A stretch of DNA of 64,000 bases from JACPYM01 sp031423495 (GCA_031423495.1 JANPFP010000003.1:1-64000); one strand, 5' to 3'; positions 48,208-57,683 are shown, counted from the first letter of the stretch. Notes: generated from the sequence alone by a model not told the origin. Translations and numbers: made by a program.

Positions 48208-48699
48208 ATGAAACGAATCTCTTGCCTCGCACTCTTTTGCCTCTTGAGCCTGCCCGTAACCGGACAATCACCGAAACTGCGTCAGCGATGCGTGGACAAT
48301 TTCTGAGTCGTTCAGTTCAGCGGCATGGGTAAAGGCGTGCGCGGCCTTGACCGCCGTTACGGGCTCTCCACCAGCCCCTCTCAGCTTGGCGCACCGGGTA
48401 CGCAAATCATCTTGCGTATTGAGCTCATTCAAAGAGTCCGGCGCATTGAATTGTTCGACGCGCGAATCTACGTCGCGGTGGATTCGCTGCCAGAGAGCGA
48501 GCGCATCAGCCGCGCCGTGTTGGTCGAGATGGACGCCGAGACTTACGCCATCGAAGCGCCGCTCACCAAAGACGAATTGCAACGCATCGTCGTCGCCAAA
48601 CAGTCTGTCACGATCACCGTTGACGGCATCGCGCTCACCGTTCAGGGCGACGACCTCGCCGCGTGGCGCGCAATAAGCGAGAAGCTCCCGACGCCGTAG
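48208..48699 (+). pseudogene. secreted protein frame interrupted by TGA
   Basis: MKRISCLALFCLLSLPVTGQ is a signal peptide behind AAAAAGGA. Thirteen codons later there is a TGA (48304-48306); the same frame then stays open to 48699 and has clear protein character in its second half (ARIYVAVDSLPESERISRAV, then EMDAETYAIEAPLTKDELQR and VTITVDGIALTVQGDDLAAW). Opposite in direction to the tail genes, so it is probably a cargo or fusion gene. A minus-strand frame overlaps at 48268-48582 and cannot be excluded. No family recognised. Confidence 0.4.
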
Positions 48700-49050
48700 T
48701 CATTTCGGCTTGGCGTCCTTTTTCTGCTTCTCGATCCACTTCACCCGGTAAATTGAGTTAAGCGTAAAGACCAATCGGCGCATCCACGGCGTCAGCTTCG
48801 TGTCCGTCACTTTTTGCCACGCATGCATTTCTGACCACGTAACAGTGACAAGCGACCAGCCCGCATCTGGACTGCCGCGCTGAATTTCTTCAAAGACCTG
48901 TCGAGCAAATGCCCCTTCGGCTGTCAGTTCGACGGGGGTGAATGCTTTTACGTGGGCGGGATTGACTTCTGCACCTTTCGCCAGTCGCCGCGACACCGTG
49001 GTCCATTGTTCGGCCCCGTTGCCGTACTGCCATTCCGCCCACGTAATTAG
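48700..49050 (-). CDS. tail assembly chaperone, T part read by -1 frameshift
   Basis: A 116-codon frame without a good start at its beginning (ITWAEWQYGNGAEQWTTVSR ... WSLVTVTWSEMHAWQKVTDTKL, then TPWMRRLVFTLNSIYRVKW). It overlaps the end of the G frame in the -1 register, directly after the slippery A AAA AAC. In lambda-like tails, G and GT proteins are produced this way and chaperone tape measure folding; the tape measure gene lies downstream on the same strand. A GTG at 48996 could start a 98-residue product independently. The partner G frame is broken upstream. Confidence 0.6.
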   Translation of the reverse strand, partial: LITWAEWQYGNGAEQWTTVSRRLAKGAEVNPAHVKAFTPVELTAEGAFARQVFEEIQRGSPDAGWSLVTVTWSEMHAWQKVTDTKLTPWMRRLVFTLNSIYRVKWIEKQKKDAKPK

Positions 49051-49530
49051 TTTTTTTCGACTTCTGCCACTACCGCTGAAGCATCGTTAGTTAAAGCAGA
49101 CGGTTCAGATTTCTTCGCGTCCGACAAGGCAGCCTTGCCGAATTTCGCGCGGCTTCCGACGAATTCGTCTACTTGCTCCATAACCCACGGCTGCAAAGGT
49201 AAAGCTGCTTCGCGTGCGACTCATTGCATGCGAGAGGCGTCCCTTGCACTTGCACTTGCGGAACCCACTTCTCGCCGTCGTGACTCTCCCACTCCAACGT
49301 TGCCGCCGCCAATAGACGGGCGCTGCGTTGGCGCACCACTTCGACATCAAGGTCGGGCTGGCTACCAGTCCGCTTTTGAACTTCCAGCCGCTTATTGACA
49401 TCGGCATCTTCGGCTTTTTTGAAGCGTGCGCTGTCTTTGCCAGCGAGCTTGATGCGAATAGGTAAGTCTTCGGCGGTGACGGGATGAGTAAGCGTCAGCC
49501 ACGCCCCTTCGTTGGCGGTGGCTTCCAAGC
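49047..49530 (-). pseudogene. tail assembly chaperone G part, frameshifted and 5'-truncated
   Basis: Upstream frame: GAWLTLTHPVTAEDLPIRIK, KDSARFKKAEDADVNKRLEV and ARLLAAATLEWESHDGEKWV then ACNESHAKQLY. After a shift near 49200 the protein goes on as LPLQPWVMEQVDEFVGSRAK ... VVAEVEKN and a TAA (49047-49049). The series LLAAATLEW / HAKQLY / WVMEQVDEFVGSRAKF is the common pattern of siphophage tail chaperones. The 5' end is fused to the primase-like gene near 49530, so its own start is lost. Confidence 0.65.
49050..49056 (-). promoter_or_regulatory. programmed -1 ribosomal frameshift site
   Basis: Minus-strand heptamer A AAA AAC in the right register (GAA AAA AAC TAA), a canonical X XXY YYZ slippery site placed one codon before the stop of the G frame. 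Slipping by -1 opens the T frame (CTA ATT ACG TGG). Confidence 0.7.
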
Positions 49531-50466
49531 TGAACCGGCCACGAAAAGCGCGGTTGACTTGCCCAGTGAACTGCCGCCCGTGAAGTGCCAGCCGCCACTT
49601 TCGCCTTGCAACGGTTCGATCAAGGCCGCAGAGAACGCCACCGATACCGCTAACATCAAGCGGCTTTTGCCCGCACAAGATCGGCCTACGTTGTCGCGCC
49701 ATTCATCCGCTGTACCGCGTTGCCGGAACAGGCAATCAGTCGAGAAGGTTTGCAGGTAAACAGGTTCGGCGCTTTCTTCGCCGATGGCTTCGTCAGGAAG
49801 GATGTAAGAACCACGATGCCAGCCCTGTTTCGTGACGCACAGCACGCGCTTTCCGGGGTCTGAGTCGAGATACGTTGCGAGCAACCGGCGCGCGTTTTGC
49901 CAGTTGCCGCGCTCGACATCGGGAATAACGCCTTTCACGTCACGCCGCTGGCCTTTCGCATCGGCTTGTTTGCCGACTGTGCCGCGCCAGTTCCAAACGC
50001 CAGACAAACCAATGACCATGCGTTTCTCGCTGCGTTCGGCGTAATAGCGCGAAAGCGCCAGTGTCTTCTTTTCGCCTTCAGTGATCGTCATCGGCACGGA
50101 CGAATCGGCAAGCAGCGCCGCGTCAGTCGCTGGTGCGAAGTAAAGCAAATTGCCTTTGCCCGGCGGCGAGAGATATTTATTTTTCTCTTTGGCCGTGCCG
50201 TCTGATTGCGCTTCCAACTCCGGCTCATCACGACGTAGCCGGTACTCACGCGGACGGCTTTCGCCAGGCCAGAAGTAAGGGAAGATCAAGCCTGCATAGT
50301 TCACGCTCGCCTTTGGTTTGCGGCCTACAAGCTCCGCGCCCTCGTGCGTACCAACGCGCCGAATCTGCGTGTCGGCAATGATTTTGGGTGTCAGGTAAGA
50401 GGTAGCCAACTTGATGAGGTCTGAGGGCGTCAACGCGCCGCCCCCGTTGAGTGTTTTTGTCGTCAT
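49495..50466 (-). CDS. DUF3854/DUF927 primase-like protein, C-terminally truncated
   Basis: 323 residues. The N-terminal part (YAGLIFPYFWPGESRPREYRLRRDEP, then PMTITEGEKKTLALSRYYAE and GLSGVWNWRG) is a Toprim-like DUF3854 domain; the second part begins a DUF927 helicase-like domain with Walker A GGSSLGKST. Normally several hundred residues follow. Here the frame leaves the family right after FVAGSAW and stops at 49495, because the DNA has been joined to a tail gene. Such proteins start replication or transposition in phages and integrative elements. The truncated protein lacks Walker B and should be inactive as an ATPase. Confidence 0.75.
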   Translation of the reverse strand: MTTKTLNGGGALTPSDLIKLATSYLTPKIIADTQIRRVGTHEGAELVGRKPKASVNYAGLIFPYFWPGESRPREYRLRRDEPELEAQSDGTAKEKNKYLSPPGKGNLLYFAPATDAALLADSSVPMTITEGEKKTLALSRYYAERSEKRMVIGLSGVWNWRGTVGKQADAKGQRRDVKGVIPDVERGNWQNARRLLATYLDSDPGKRVLCVTKQGWHRGSYILPDEAIGEESAEPVYLQTFSTDCLFRQRGTADEWRDNVGRSCAGKSRLMLAVSVAFSAALIEPLQGESGGWHFTGGSSLGKSTALFVAGSAWKPPPTKGRG

Positions 50467-50639
50467 ACCATCACCCTCCCGTGACTATCGGCCAACGCCG
50501 CCAGCACATTGCACACCTTGTCGAGACACGCCGCGCAGACAGGCCGGAGCGCGTTTGCCCGTGTCGTTAAATCGTGCGCCGCGATGACAGCGACGGCACG
50601 CTGCGCGGGGTGATTCGTGCAGACGAAATTGCAAGCAAC
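50463..50639 (-). CDS. short Cys-rich frame before the primase-like gene
   Basis: A frame of about 58 codons (CNFVCTNHPAQRAVAVIAAH ... RPVCAACLDKVCNVLAAL) with CxxxC and CxxC pairs that could bind zinc. Its TGA overlaps the next start in ATGA. It has no usual start codon at its 5' end (first codons GTT GCT TGC), so it may be truncated. Confidence 0.35.
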   Translation of the reverse strand, partial: VACNFVCTNHPAQRAVAVIAAHDLTTRANALRPVCAACLDKVCNVLAALADSHGRVMV

Positions 50640-50814
50640 TTATGAGGTTGTCGGGATGACAGGCTGCGTTATAATTCGTGTGTCGTAGCGACGAATTAGC
50701 CCGCCGCGAAATTCGTTCAAAGCCGTAGAGCCTGCCCGCTCTGCGGCTTTCGTGTTTTTAATCTTCTATTGTTCACGGCCTCCTTTCGCCTTGCGTTCAG
50801 CGCGCGCCCAAAAG
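50640..50814. other. noncoding stretch beside the integrase
   Basis: No gene. AATTCGT and ACGAATT form a 7-bp inverted repeat (about 50675-50700), possibly a regulatory or recombination site. Confidence 0.3.
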
Positions 50815-51950
50815 TCATCTATGTGCGATTGCCCATAAAAAAACGATTACCTCCTCGAAAGAATCTGATTTTCTTTGCTTTCCTCCATCGGCTCCGCGTT
50901 TCACCGTTTGCTCGGTTGCGTTGGCGTAAATAGCAAAGGCCGTCAATGTGCTGTGACCGCTCAGGCGCATAATTTCGGGGATGGGCATCCCTGACGCTAC
51001 CCAGCGCGTGATGGCGGTGTGTCGGCAATCGTGAAAGACGAAATCCTCCAAGCCCGCCGTCTTGCATGCGGATCGCCAGCCGTTTTTGAAATTGTCGTTG
51101 ATGCCGAAAACTAATTCGTCATCATCCTTCGGCGAGACTTCCCAAAGGCTCGTCAGTTCGGCGTGCAAGCGCGACGTGAGGCCGACGACGCGCGGCTTGG
51201 CTGTCTTGCTGTTCATGGCGATGACGGCGATGTGCGGCCTGCCAAGTCAACATCACACCAGCGCAGCTTGAGCAATTCGCCTTTGCGCATCGCCGTATCG
51301 AGCGCAGCCATCATGATCGGGCGAATGTGTGCGCGCCCATCCGTACACGCATCAAGCAGGCGGCCTTCTTCGGCCTTGCTCAGGACGCGCGTGCGTTTCA
51401 CCTCATCGGCCTTGCTGATGATCTTTTCGAGCCGTTCAAAGGGATTGACCAGTATCCAACCTTCACGCTTGGCATAGGCAAAGATGGCGCGCAACGTTTC
51501 GAGTTCCCGATTCACTGCGGCGATGCTGCGCGGCTTGCCGTGAATCGTCTCCGCTTTCAGGCGCACGGCTTTGAAGGCTTCGATGTCAGAGGGTGTAACA
51601 TCCTTGACGCGCTTTTTGCCGAAGTAGGTTTTGATCGTTTCGGCGTAATAGGCCGGTGACTTCCAATTGCGCATCCCGGCAACCTTGCGGTCGTTGTGAT
51701 ATTCGGCGGGTTTCACTTTGGCTTTGACGTAAGCGTCTACGAGGTCGGACATCTTGAGCCGTTCGCCGTCAATCGGTTTGGGGCCATAGTCTTTGAGCTT
51801 CTGACGCAAGGTGTCGAGCAATTCGGTCGCTTCGGTTTTGGTGGCCGAGTTGCGGGTAACGTTGCGCCGCGCCCCTTCGGGTGTGGAATAGGTGATGCGG
51901 GCAACCCAGACTTTTCCTTGTTTGAAGACATATCCTTTTCGAGCTTTCAT
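50815..51950 (-). pseudogene. tyrosine integrase, frameshifted
   Basis: First frame (51950-51213): an AP2-like arm domain (GKVWVARITYSTPEGARRNV), a core-binding SAM-like domain and the catalytic start with box I Arg in LDTAMRKGELLKLRWCDVDL. It shifts near 51230; the second frame gives HIAVIAMNSKTAKPRVVGLT, box II in FHDCRHTAITRWVASG and SGHSTLTAFAIYANA with the nucleophile Tyr. All residues of the family are present but split by one base. The gene adjoins attR as expected. The phage can no longer excise by itself. Confidence 0.85.
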
Positions 51951-52115
51951 TCGTTATAACGTGAACAACACATTGAAACAAAACATTGAACTGTAACACA
52001 GAGTCAGAAAAAGCTACGATAAGACGCTGAAGTTTGGCTGCAACCGATTGAAAGGTAACGGTTTAATGGTCTAGGGTGTTACCTGTGGTGAATGCAGCGC
52101 AACGCTGTGGCTCTT

Positions 52116-52163
52116 GGCTGTTAACCGAAGGGTTGTAGGTTCGACTTCTACCTGAAGAGCCAA
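52116..52163 (+). repeat. right attachment site (attR), degenerate tRNA 3' copy
   Basis: Same 48-bp segment as 43632-43679 except three transitions (G to A, C to T, G to A), each hitting a base that pairs in the tRNA stems. The 5' half of a tRNA is absent, so it is not a gene. Confidence 0.85.
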
Positions 52164-52693
52164 ATTTTTTAGCAACAGCCGCGCCAAGCGGCTTTTGCTT
52201 TTTGAACCATTCAGTCCATTCACCAAAGTGAACGCCCCGATCTCTTTTCCCGCGTACCAGTTTTGCATGGAAGCCTAGCCCCTCTCTTACAGGTCGCCGA
52301 AGCTGTCACTGGCTTACAGCACTTTTGCCGCGCCTTGCTGCCAGTGACAGCAAAAAACTGATACAGGACTTTCCTTTGTCCTATCCATCTGCCGCAAAGG
52401 CCATAAAATAAAGGGCGGTTGCGGCATTTTGTAACCGTGGGCTATGATGCCCATACCGAGTGCAATCTGAGTTCAATCCAATCGCAAGATGAGTTCCCCG
52501 ACCAATTCAAGATTAAAATCTTTTGCAATAGAGCAACCAACAAGTTTAAGGGCGGCATCACAGGCGCGCTTCGTTACAGAACGATCTTTAAGCGGCAATG
52601 GAAGAGCGGTTTGGCTCAAGCGAGTCAACCCACGTAACGAAGTTTCCTGCCAGAGTCCGTGGTGCCCGCTTCACATCAGGAGCAGGCTAAAGC
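52164..52693. other. 530-bp stretch right of the prophage
   Basis: No reading frame with protein character. GCTGTCACTGG (52302-52312) and CCAGTGACAGC (52341-52351) form a perfect 11-bp inverted repeat with a 28-bp centre. The promoter of the ECF sigma gene should be near the right end. Confidence 0.45.
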
Positions 52694-53260
52694 GTGATAG
52701 CGAATCCGAGTAACACTGCCACTTCAGATTATGAACTGGCACAGGCATCGTCGCGCGGCGATATGAGCGCGTTCGAGCAGATCTACGAACGCCATCATCG
52801 GCGCGTATATAGTCTGTGCCTGCGCATGGTGGCGAATGCGACGGAAGCCGAGGACTTGACGCAGGAAGTTTATATTCAACTCTTCCGCAAGATCGGCAGT
52901 TTTCGCGGTGAGTCGGCTTTTACGACGTGGTTGCACCGCCTCACGGTCAATCACGTGTTGATGCACTTTCGCAAGAAAGGCGTCAAATTTGAAAAGACGA
53001 CGGAAGAAGGCGAAATCGGCGAGATTCAAGACCTGATCCAGGGCGGCACAGAACGTCCGAGATATGTGGATCGGCTCGCGCTCGAGAAAGCCATCGCGGA
53101 ACTGCCCCCGGGTTATCGCACCGTTTTTATCCTGCACGACATCGAAGGTTACGAGCACGAAGAAATCGGTAAGATTCTGGGGGTCAGCACAGGGACTTCA
53201 AAGTCCCAATTGCACAAGGCGCGGATGAAATTGCGCGTCCTGTTGAATAAAAAGACCTAA
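52694..53260 (+). CDS. ECF-family RNA polymerase sigma factor
   Basis: 188 residues. Region 2 (FEQIYERHHRRVYSLCLRMVANATEAEDLTQEVYIQLFRK) and region 4 (LPPGYRTVFILHDIEGYEHEEIGKILGVSTGTSKSQLHKARMKL) are complete and close together, as in group IV sigma factors; the linker contains a RPRYVDRLALEKA segment. A GTG start at 52694 fits the N-terminus and follows an AGGAGCAGG stretch. A zinc-finger anti-sigma factor gene starts 112 bp downstream, so the pair forms a signal-release switch. Targets and autoregulation not seen. Confidence 0.93.
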   Translation: MIANPSNTATSDYELAQASSRGDMSAFEQIYERHHRRVYSLCLRMVANATEAEDLTQEVYIQLFRKIGSFRGESAFTTWLHRLTVNHVLMHFRKKGVKFEKTTEEGEIGEIQDLIQGGTERPRYVDRLALEKAIAELPPGYRTVFILHDIEGYEHEEIGKILGVSTGTSKSQLHKARMKLRVLLNKKT

Positions 53261-53372
53261 TTAACTGTCGGTTGTCCGCCAGAGCGATTCTTCAAGAATA
53301 CGCCCTACGTGATGTCAACAGACTTGACCACAAACCTCACACACAGTTGGGTAGGAAATAGAGGAACGCAGT

Positions 53373-54035
53373 ATGGAATGTCTCAATGTCAGAAATACGT
53401 TGTCTGATTATCTGGACAACGGCTTGCCGGAAACGGAAACACATCAATTTGCCGCTCATTTGACGGGCTGTGAACACTGCCAGAAGTTAGAATTGCAACT
53501 GGCAGAAATTCGTATGGCGGCGCGCGACTTGCCGCTGCATACGCCCTCGAAAGCTCTGTGGGTGCGCATCAGCAATACCATCGAAGCCGAAGGCTTGATC
53601 GCTGATCCGCGCGCTACGAGATCAATGAAAAAAGAAACTTGGCTTGACGCATTGCGCCACGCTTGGGCGTCGCTCAGTTTCCCGCAACTCGCAGGCGCGG
53701 GTGCGTTGGCGGCTTTGCTGGTCGCGTTTGGCAGCATCGGCATCTATCGGCAGTTCAATGGCCTGGTCAATATGGGGGCGATGCAAACCAACATGTTGAC
53801 GGAAGAGTCCAATTTGAAAGCCGAGTTTGATGCGAAGTTCAACGCTTTCAAAGCGAAGATGTCCGGTTGGGACGCGCAACGCCGTACGGCTTTTGAGTCT
53901 GATCTGAGCCGGTTAGAGCAATCCATTGATACGTGCCGCCAGCAATTAACGGCGCATCCGCAAGACGCGCAACTGGTCGAACAGATGCGCAAACTTTACG
54001 CGCAAAAATCGGCTTTGCTTGATTCAGCGAAGTAA
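53373..54035 (+). CDS. zinc-finger anti-sigma factor
   Basis: 220 residues. The N-terminal zinc-binding anti-sigma domain has the HxxxCxxC site (HLTGCEHCQK) preceded by LSDYLDNGLPETETHQFAAH. One membrane helix lies near residues 105-125 (AGALAALLVAFGSIGIYRQF). The outer part is a coiled coil (LKAEFDAKFNAFKAKMSGWD ... RLEQSIDTCRQQL) that could sense an envelope signal. It should hold the ECF sigma factor at the membrane. AGAGGAA is upstream of the ATG. Confidence 0.9.
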   Translation: MECLNVRNTLSDYLDNGLPETETHQFAAHLTGCEHCQKLELQLAEIRMAARDLPLHTPSKALWVRISNTIEAEGLIADPRATRSMKKETWLDALRHAWASLSFPQLAGAGALAALLVAFGSIGIYRQFNGLVNMGAMQTNMLTEESNLKAEFDAKFNAFKAKMSGWDAQRRTAFESDLSRLEQSIDTCRQQLTAHPQDAQLVEQMRKLYAQKSALLDSAK

Positions 54036-54176
54036 TTCTTCCTCCTTCAACTCGCTTCTTAAACTGGCGTTGCTGATGAATTTTCACCGGCAACGCCAGT
54101 GGTTTTTTGCGCAGCAGAAATTCTCTTTGGCACGGCGTTGCCACAGTTGATTCCATCGTTTAGCCTCTGCCACCGC

Positions 54177-55790
54177 ATGAGCATGCAAGCCGTTTCACTA
54201 CAAAAAGCGCCGGTTCGAGAGGAGGTTCCCGATGGGGGAAGCGTGCCTGAGCCGCAGCCTCAGTCGTCGCAACTGGGGTGGGACACATGGTTGCGCGTGC
54301 AGCCTGATTTCACCACCGCGCATTGGGCTAATCGCGCAGTGTTATTGGGCATCGTACTTTTCGTGTTGAGCCTGCCGCATTCGATTGCGGCGGCCCACGT
54401 TAGTTTGATTTTGAGTGCGTTGGCGTGGATGACGCGCGATGGGTTGATGCAGCGCTTTCACTTTCAACGGACTCCGCTGGATGTTCCGCTCTTGGCGTTT
54501 GTCGCGCTCACTTTGCTCTCAGCCATTTTTTCAGCCGAGCCGAGCCTGAGCTTTCCCAAACTGAAATCGTTGTTATTGTTCGGCGCGCTATATGTGCTGG
54601 CGACGAATTTGAGCGCCCGCGCGGTCAAACCGCTGTTGGCGCTGTTGCTGTTGTCGGGTTTGTGCGGCGTGCTGTTCAGCATCGGCGACCGGCTTTATGG
54701 ACGCGGCGTCATCATCAAAACCATTGCGGCGGATAGCCCGTTGTTGCGCGATCAGGCGCTGGACGCGCGGCTGCAACCGGGCGATGCGATTTGGATGATC
54801 GGTCGGTTGCGGGTTTATAGCTTGTCCGCGATTCGCGGCGTCATTCGGCGTGCGCCCGTGGGAACGAAACTCGACCTTGAAGCCTTGCATCGCGGCGATC
54901 CGGTTCCGGCGACAATCACTGTCACCGAAGCCTTGAAAGCGCAGCCGAATCCGTTGGGCCTTACGGTGGGCAAACGCACGCATCGCTTTCGCGTGACGGG
55001 CTTCGGGCGGCAATTTCAAACTTATGCCGAGCAGATGCAGTTGTTCGCGTTGCTGTGTTACGGACTGTTGCTGGTGGGTTGGCGCAAGGGTTGGCGTTCA
55101 AAATTGATGCTGGGCTTAGGGCTGTTGTTTTTGTTGTTTTCGATAGGGCTGATGTTGACCTTTACTCGTGCCGTGCTGGTGTCTTTTTCGTTGGCGCTGT
55201 TGCTTGTGCCACTGTGCGTACGCGGAAAGCGTGCAGCGTTGATCGGTGCGGCATTGGTGTTGTTGTTGGGCGGCACGGCGTTCACCTGGCTAGGGAAAGC
55301 GCGTTCGGTTGAAGTGATGCGTGACAGTACGTTGCGACGATTTGAATACATGCAAGCCGGTTTAAGGATGATTCCGCAGCATCCGCTGCTCGGCACGGGG
55401 ATGGATGCGACGAAGCGGCATTGGCAGGAATGGGGCTTCCCGGGCGTTTACGTGACGCATACGCACTCGACGCCGATTCAAATTGCGATGGAACGCGGAC
55501 TGTTCGCGCTGGCAATGTTGCTGTGGTTATGGTTCGCAGCTTGTCGTATGGCTTGGGCCAGTTACGTGAGAAGTTATGCAAGCGCGTTAAGCGCGCCGCT
55601 CACGAAAGGTTTGGCGTTGAGCGCGTTGGGCGGATTGCTTGGATTCGCGGCGAGTTCGCTGGTGAATTACAACTTCGGCGATGCAGAAGTGCTGTTGCTG
55701 TTGTTGACGATGATCGGATGTTTGGTGGTGGCAGGACAGAAAACCGGAGTGGATGACGTAACCGTCAACATTGCACCGGGTCGCGGTTGA
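54177..55790 (+). CDS. O-antigen ligase (Wzy_C) family membrane protein
   Basis: 537 residues with ten or more membrane helices. The family loop is RRFEYMQAGLRMIPQHPLLGTGMDATKRHWQE ... THTHSTPIQIAMERGLFALAMLL, with the Arg and His that are catalytic in ligases and polymerases. An unusual extra segment (about residues 190-290, LYGRGVIIKTIAADSPLLRD ... IWMIGRLRVYSLSAIRGVIR) looks like a PDZ-like periplasmic domain inserted after helix 6. It may attach polysaccharide to lipid or glycoprotein. ATG 54177 preferred; the frame is open to 54099. Its 3' end overlaps the convergent phosphatase gene by 26 bp. Confidence 0.85.
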   Translation: MSMQAVSLQKAPVREEVPDGGSVPEPQPQSSQLGWDTWLRVQPDFTTAHWANRAVLLGIVLFVLSLPHSIAAAHVSLILSALAWMTRDGLMQRFHFQRTPLDVPLLAFVALTLLSAIFSAEPSLSFPKLKSLLLFGALYVLATNLSARAVKPLLALLLLSGLCGVLFSIGDRLYGRGVIIKTIAADSPLLRDQALDARLQPGDAIWMIGRLRVYSLSAIRGVIRRAPVGTKLDLEALHRGDPVPATITVTEALKAQPNPLGLTVGKRTHRFRVTGFGRQFQTYAEQMQLFALLCYGLLLVGWRKGWRSKLMLGLGLLFLLFSIGLMLTFTRAVLVSFSLALLLVPLCVRGKRAALIGAALVLLLGGTAFTWLGKARSVEVMRDSTLRRFEYMQAGLRMIPQHPLLGTGMDATKRHWQEWGFPGVYVTHTHSTPIQIAMERGLFALAMLLWLWFAACRMAWASYVRSYASALSAPLTKGLALSALGGLLGFAASSLVNYNFGDAEVLLLLLTMIGCLVVAGQKTGVDDVTVNIAPGRG

Positions 55791-57531
55791 CTAAGGCGGC
55801 TGGACGTAAACCCTGAGCATTTTTGATCTGGTCAGCGATTTCGTCGAGAGTGCGTTGAATCTCTTCGCATTCTGTTTTGATGCGTGTGATGTCGCTGGCT
55901 GAACGCAAGACTACGTCGTCCAGGTTCTTTGTCGCTTTGCGCAACTTGTCCTGCAACGATTCGCGTTTGTCTTTTGCGACTTTAGCGCTTCCGTCGAGTT
56001 CGCGCGTACGCTCGGCGATTTTGTCGCGCAGGCCGGAAATCAAAGTGCGCTTTTCTTCTTCATTGGCCTGCATCTGGGCTGCTTCGGCTTGCGCGCGCGC
56101 GTCGCGTTCTTTGGCCTCTTTGTTGAAATACCAAAAGATGCCGGTACTCAGTCCGGCCAGCAATAATAAAACCAGTGTGATCGGCAAGGCGTAACCGCCG
56201 CGCGCCGCTTTGCCTTCCGACTCAGAGCGAAAGGTTTCGTCTCCGGTGTGACCGGGTGCGGTTTGCGCGAGCAGGTCGGCCTGGGCTTCGCGCAATGAAA
56301 CCATTTCGGGGTCGGGTTCGGGAATAGGCGAACTGTTGAGCGCGTCTTGAAACTGGCTTACGTCATAAACCGCCGTGATCGGGCCGCGGCGACCAGCTAA
56401 ATCTTCGGTGCGGTCAAGTGATTCAGTGCGTTGTTTGAGCGGCGCGGTCATCGCAGGCGGCGGCGGGATCAACGCGTTGGTCAGGGCGTTGGTCAGCGGC
56501 GTAGTCGCTTTTGACCGCAAGCTGCCGGTGTTTAAGCCCGAAGTAGCAAAGGCGGGTGCATCAGGTACACCCGCCTCGTTCGTCACAGCTTCAAGTTGGT
56601 CGGTATCGCCGCCTTGCGCCCAGTTGATTTCAGTTGGCGTATCCGGCGAACGCGCTATGCCTACGGGTTCGATGGCGTCGCTGGGGCTGGCAGTTAAGCC
56701 TTCGCCAAAAAATTGCGCAATGACGACGGTGATGTTGTCTTCGCCGCCACGTTGATTGGCGAGCGCGATCAGCGTTTGGCAGGCCGTTTGAAAGTCGCCC
56801 GCGTGATTCACGATCTCGGCGATTTCGTGGGTGCTGACTTTGCCAGAGAGGCCGTCGCTGCACAGCACGACGATGTCGCGGTCAGCCAGCGGCAGCGCAT
56901 TGACTTCGACATTGACCAGATTTTGCGCGCCGAGGGCTTGCAGGATGACGTTGCGGTAACTGTGCGTTTCAGCTTCTTCTTCGGTGATTTGTCCGGCGTC
57001 AATCAATTGTTGAACGAGCGACTGGTCTTTGGTGATGCGTCCGATTTTGCCCTGACGAATCAGGTGTCCGCGGCTGTCCCCGACTTGCGCGAAGTAAGCC
57101 ATATTGCCCGCAATGCCTACGCCGGTGAACGTCGCGCCCAAGCCTTTGTGCATCGGATTGCCGAGTCCGTCGGCGTGGATGAGGCTGTTGGCTTCTTCGA
57201 CCGCGAGGCGCAGGCGTTCGTGAAAGGGAATGCTTTGACCGTAGGTAGGGTGCGCTTGCAGTTGCAGCATCCGGTCACGGACGGTCTCGACCGCAAGGCG
57301 CGAAGCGACCTCGCCGGCCAATGCGCCGCCCATTCCGTCGGACACGGCCAGAATGGAACCGTAATAGCCTTGCTGGTATTGCAGCAGTTCGGCAGGTTCA
57401 TCTTCGCCCGCCGACCAGCTCGTACCGGTCGAAAGGTCTAGCACGAGGAAGTTGTCTTCGTTTCCTTGCCGCACCATGCCGACATCGGTCTGGGCGTAAA
57501 GTGCGACTTGGATGGTTGGAATCTCCGCCAT
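55765..57531 (-). CDS. PP2C-type Ser/Thr phosphatase with membrane anchor
   Basis: 588 residues. The catalytic domain (1-255) has the metal-binding motifs QTDVGMVRQGNEDNFLVLD, LAVSDGMGGALAGEVAS, FAQVGDSRGHLIRQGKI and IVVLCSDGLSG, and GGEDNITVVI. A Pro/Thr-rich linker follows, one membrane helix (ALPITLVLLLLAGLSTGIFWYF, about 450-472) and a periplasmic coiled coil rich in Lys/Glu. It should reverse phosphorylation by Pkn-type kinases, one of which is encoded at 59728. The coiled coil may sense envelope state. Confidence 0.92.
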   Translation of the reverse strand: MAEIPTIQVALYAQTDVGMVRQGNEDNFLVLDLSTGTSWSAGEDEPAELLQYQQGYYGSILAVSDGMGGALAGEVASRLAVETVRDRMLQLQAHPTYGQSIPFHERLRLAVEEANSLIHADGLGNPMHKGLGATFTGVGIAGNMAYFAQVGDSRGHLIRQGKIGRITKDQSLVQQLIDAGQITEEEAETHSYRNVILQALGAQNLVNVEVNALPLADRDIVVLCSDGLSGKVSTHEIAEIVNHAGDFQTACQTLIALANQRGGEDNITVVIAQFFGEGLTASPSDAIEPVGIARSPDTPTEINWAQGGDTDQLEAVTNEAGVPDAPAFATSGLNTGSLRSKATTPLTNALTNALIPPPPAMTAPLKQRTESLDRTEDLAGRRGPITAVYDVSQFQDALNSSPIPEPDPEMVSLREAQADLLAQTAPGHTGDETFRSESEGKAARGGYALPITLVLLLLAGLSTGIFWYFNKEAKERDARAQAEAAQMQANEEEKRTLISGLRDKIAERTRELDGSAKVAKDKRESLQDKLRKATKNLDDVVLRSASDITRIKTECEEIQRTLDEIADQIKNAQGLRPAALVNRDPVQC

Positions 57532-57683
57532 AAATCGAGGGTGATCGTTCGTCCTGAACCTATATCAAATCAATCAATTAGTTGAGCGTTTGGGGATAAA
57601 ACGGCAAGGATGGTAAACGCCCGTTGTCATATCTATCAGTATTATCAGTTCTATATTGTCAGTTCTATTAGTGCGTATTCTGT

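Noticed and set aside
48268..48582. 104-residue minus-strand frame between tail genes
   Set aside because: The plus-strand frame over the same bases has better protein character in its second half. The left part remains ambiguous.
52116..52163. Second tRNA-Asn gene
   Set aside because: Only the 3' half is present and three changes break stem pairs; it is the att remnant.
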